Origin: Lentisphaerota bacterium
GTDB lineage: Bacteria; Verrucomicrobiota; Kiritimatiellia; JAAZAB01
NCBI GenBank assembly: GCA_016182435.1
Contig: JACPGN010000199.1
Span: forward strand, 1 to 6,343
DNA: 6,343 bases
Direction: 5' to 3'
This document shows positions 5,677 through 6,343 of the stretch, in pieces (the first letter of the stretch is position 1; every line of letters starts with the position of its first letter). Under the pieces are notes generated by a model. That model was given only the letters and a program-made list of their open reading frames with translations, made no database searches and was not told the origin of the DNA. The position numbers were made by a program, and so were the translations under genes.

Positions 5677-6343
5677 CAAACAGAAGATATCCCAATCTAA
5701 TGAATTTCAATCTTGCGGTTCTACCGAACGGCCACTACACCAGCATCCGTTGTAGTGGCCGTTCGATAGAACGGCATAGTCGCGGCGTTAGCCGCCTAAT
5801 TAAAATCAAGGGCCGGGCGCTGCTTATGCTGTTGGCGGTGTTGCTTGGCGGCAGTTTTGCGGCGGCGGGCCTGCCCGCCATAGCCCTGAGCGAAGTCGAA
5901 CGGGCGGCGGCGGGTTGGGCGAAGGAAATTGTGTCCAACGGCAGAGGCGGCGGGCCCTGGACGGCGCCGGACGCCTGGCGCGGCAATGCCGTGCCCGGTC
6001 CGGCGGATGCGGTGATCATCCAGACCAACGATACGATTATTTTCGACGGCAATTATCCCGACCAGGCGACCTGCCGTCAGCTTCGGATTGACTCCGGGGC
6101 GCGGTTGAATTTCAAGGAGGAGGCCGCGCAACATATTCTAAGCGTGGCTGGTCCCATTGAAGTGCGCGGCAAAATTCACATTGATTTATCGCGCTTTCCC
6201 CGGGGACTGGCGGAGATCCGTATGGTCGCGGAGTCGGAAGCGGAACGGATCATTCACGTGTTCAGCAACGGCGCCTTCATGGCCATCGGGGCATCCGGTC
6301 TGGCTGACGGCCGCTATAATGTGATCGTCTCCACCGGCCCGCC
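5673..6343 (+). CDS. Secreted protein with G8-like beta domain, 3' end cut by the window; N-terminus carries in-frame repeats
   Basis: The frame is open from ATG 5673 to the window edge (223 complete codons, no stop). The start overlaps the preceding TGA by ATGA and has a GAAGGAG site 10 bases upstream. A long basic n-region (residues 1-50, ending RLIKIKGR) leads into a hydrophobic core (ALLMLLAVLLGGSFAAAG, 49-66). After a linker, residues ~92-150 carry GPWTAPDAWRGNAVPGPADA, then VIIQTNDTIIFDG, a CRQLRIDSGARLNF strand and SVAGPIEVRGKIHIDL. This order (W..P..W, vPgp.D.V.I, D.I.fDg, L.I..ga.L.F, l.v.G...v.G.i) is typical of G8-like domains or the N-terminal cap of secreted parallel beta-helix proteins. 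Such proteins are often large, so most of the gene probably lies beyond the window. The only other in-frame ATG/GTG/TTG starts are 5700 and 5826, and 5826 would lack a basic n-region. Function is unknown; surface polysaccharide binding is plausible. Confidence 0.82.
   Translation, partial: MTNRRYPNLMNFNLAVLPNGHYTSIRCSGRSIERHSRGVSRLIKIKGRALLMLLAVLLGGSFAAAGLPAIALSEVERAAAGWAKEIVSNGRGGGPWTAPDAWRGNAVPGPADAVIIQTNDTIIFDGNYPDQATCRQLRIDSGARLNFKEEAAQHILSVAGPIEVRGKIHIDLSRFPRGLAEIRMVAESEAERIIHVFSNGAFMAIGASGLADGRYNVIVSTGP
5716..5795. repeat. Strong palindromic repeat within the 5' coding region of the fourth gene
   Basis: GAACGGCCACTACA (5726-5739) and TGTAGTGGCCGTTC (5751-5764) form a perfect 14-bp stem with an 11-base loop. 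The stem continues outward with two mismatches from 5716-5725 to 5765-5774 (CGGTTCTACC against GATAGAACGG). A second small hairpin, GCGGC-GTTA-GCCGC, follows at 5782-5795. There is no stop codon in the gene's frame through the whole element, which encodes part of the unusually long basic n-region. Its form suggests a dispersed palindromic repeat. Whether it is truly translated depends on the start at 5673. A role as an intercistronic mRNA structure or processing site between the third and fourth genes is an alternative. Confidence 0.7.
5859..5914. repeat. CTGAGCGAAGTCGAA-type repeat inserted in frame after the signal-peptide core, with 11-base flanking direct repeats
   Basis: The core CTGAGCGAAGTCGAA (5886-5900) is preceded by the palindrome GGCGGGC-CT-GCCCGCC (5864-5879). 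I recall this core as a recurrent dispersed element in many environmental bacterial genomes, leaving peptides such as LSEVE or, in reverse, FDFAQG; that recollection needs a search. An exact 11-base direct repeat, GCGGCGGCGGG, flanks it at 5859-5869 and 5904-5914. One copy plus insert is 45 bases, or 15 codons, so the frame is kept: the protein reads AAAG-LPAIALSEVER-AAAG, and deletion would give GGSFAAAGWAKEIV, a normal signal-peptide junction. The flanking repeat is low-complexity GCG sequence, so it may be chance rather than a true target-site duplication. Confidence 0.65.

Noticed and set aside
5703..5807. Imperfect direct repeat AATTTCAATC / AATTAAAATC as a target duplication of the hairpin element
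   Set aside because: Only 8 of 10 AT-rich bases match and the spacing is 95, not a multiple of three, so chance is a sufficient explanation.
5735..6134. Reverse-strand frames that include an FDFAQG-type peptide
   Set aside because: The peptide is the reverse reading of the CTGAGCGAAGTCGAA repeat; the + strand frame carries the signal peptide and G8-like motif.
1..6343. CRISPR array, integrase or transposase, toxin-antitoxin or phage genes
   Set aside because: No regularly spaced direct repeats and no protein with such motifs are present on either strand.

Overview
This window looks like GC-rich bacterial DNA from an environmental lineage. All four genes lie on the + strand and all four products begin with a Sec-type signal sequence. 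The mix of SHD1-like, PA14, PKD, TPR, DNRLRE-like and G8-like domains in secreted proteins, with palindromic repeats in and between genes, best fits the PVC superphylum (Kiritimatiellota, Lentisphaerota, Verrucomicrobiota or Planctomycetota). That placement is inferred from protein style. No rRNA, tRNA or phylogenetic marker gene is present.

Layout: 1-172 is non-coding and mostly filled by a branched inverted repeat that can be drawn as a cloverleaf. Then come a probable secreted beta-propeller protein (173-1345) and a small secreted DNRLRE-like beta-sandwich protein (1342-1980), joined by an ATGA stop/start overlap. A 210-base AT-rich gap (1981-2190) holds a degenerate inverted repeat built on ATATCCAATA units and a perfect 9-bp hairpin just before the next ribosome binding site. 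A 1161-residue mosaic protein follows (2191-5676): signal peptide, SHD1-like domain, DUF2341-like region, Ala-rich coiled coil, PA14, PKD, TPR array and C-terminal beta-sandwich. It overlaps, again by ATGA, a fourth secreted protein with a G8-like beta domain (5673 to the window end, truncated).

The four genes look like one co-expressed set of cell-surface or periplasmic proteins: carbohydrate- or matrix-binding modules (DNRLRE-like, PA14, PKD, G8-like) plus protein-protein interaction modules (propeller, TPR, coiled coil). No enzyme active site is recognisable. A surface scaffold, adhesion or polysaccharide-handling role is an inference.

The most notable feature is that two unrelated palindromic repeats appear to be read in frame within the first 81 codons of the fourth gene, one on each side of its signal-peptide hydrophobic core. 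The second is bracketed by an exact 11-base direct repeat, and removing one 45-base unit restores a normal signal-peptide junction. This resembles the in-frame palindromic elements known from Rickettsia, here in a different kind of bacterium.
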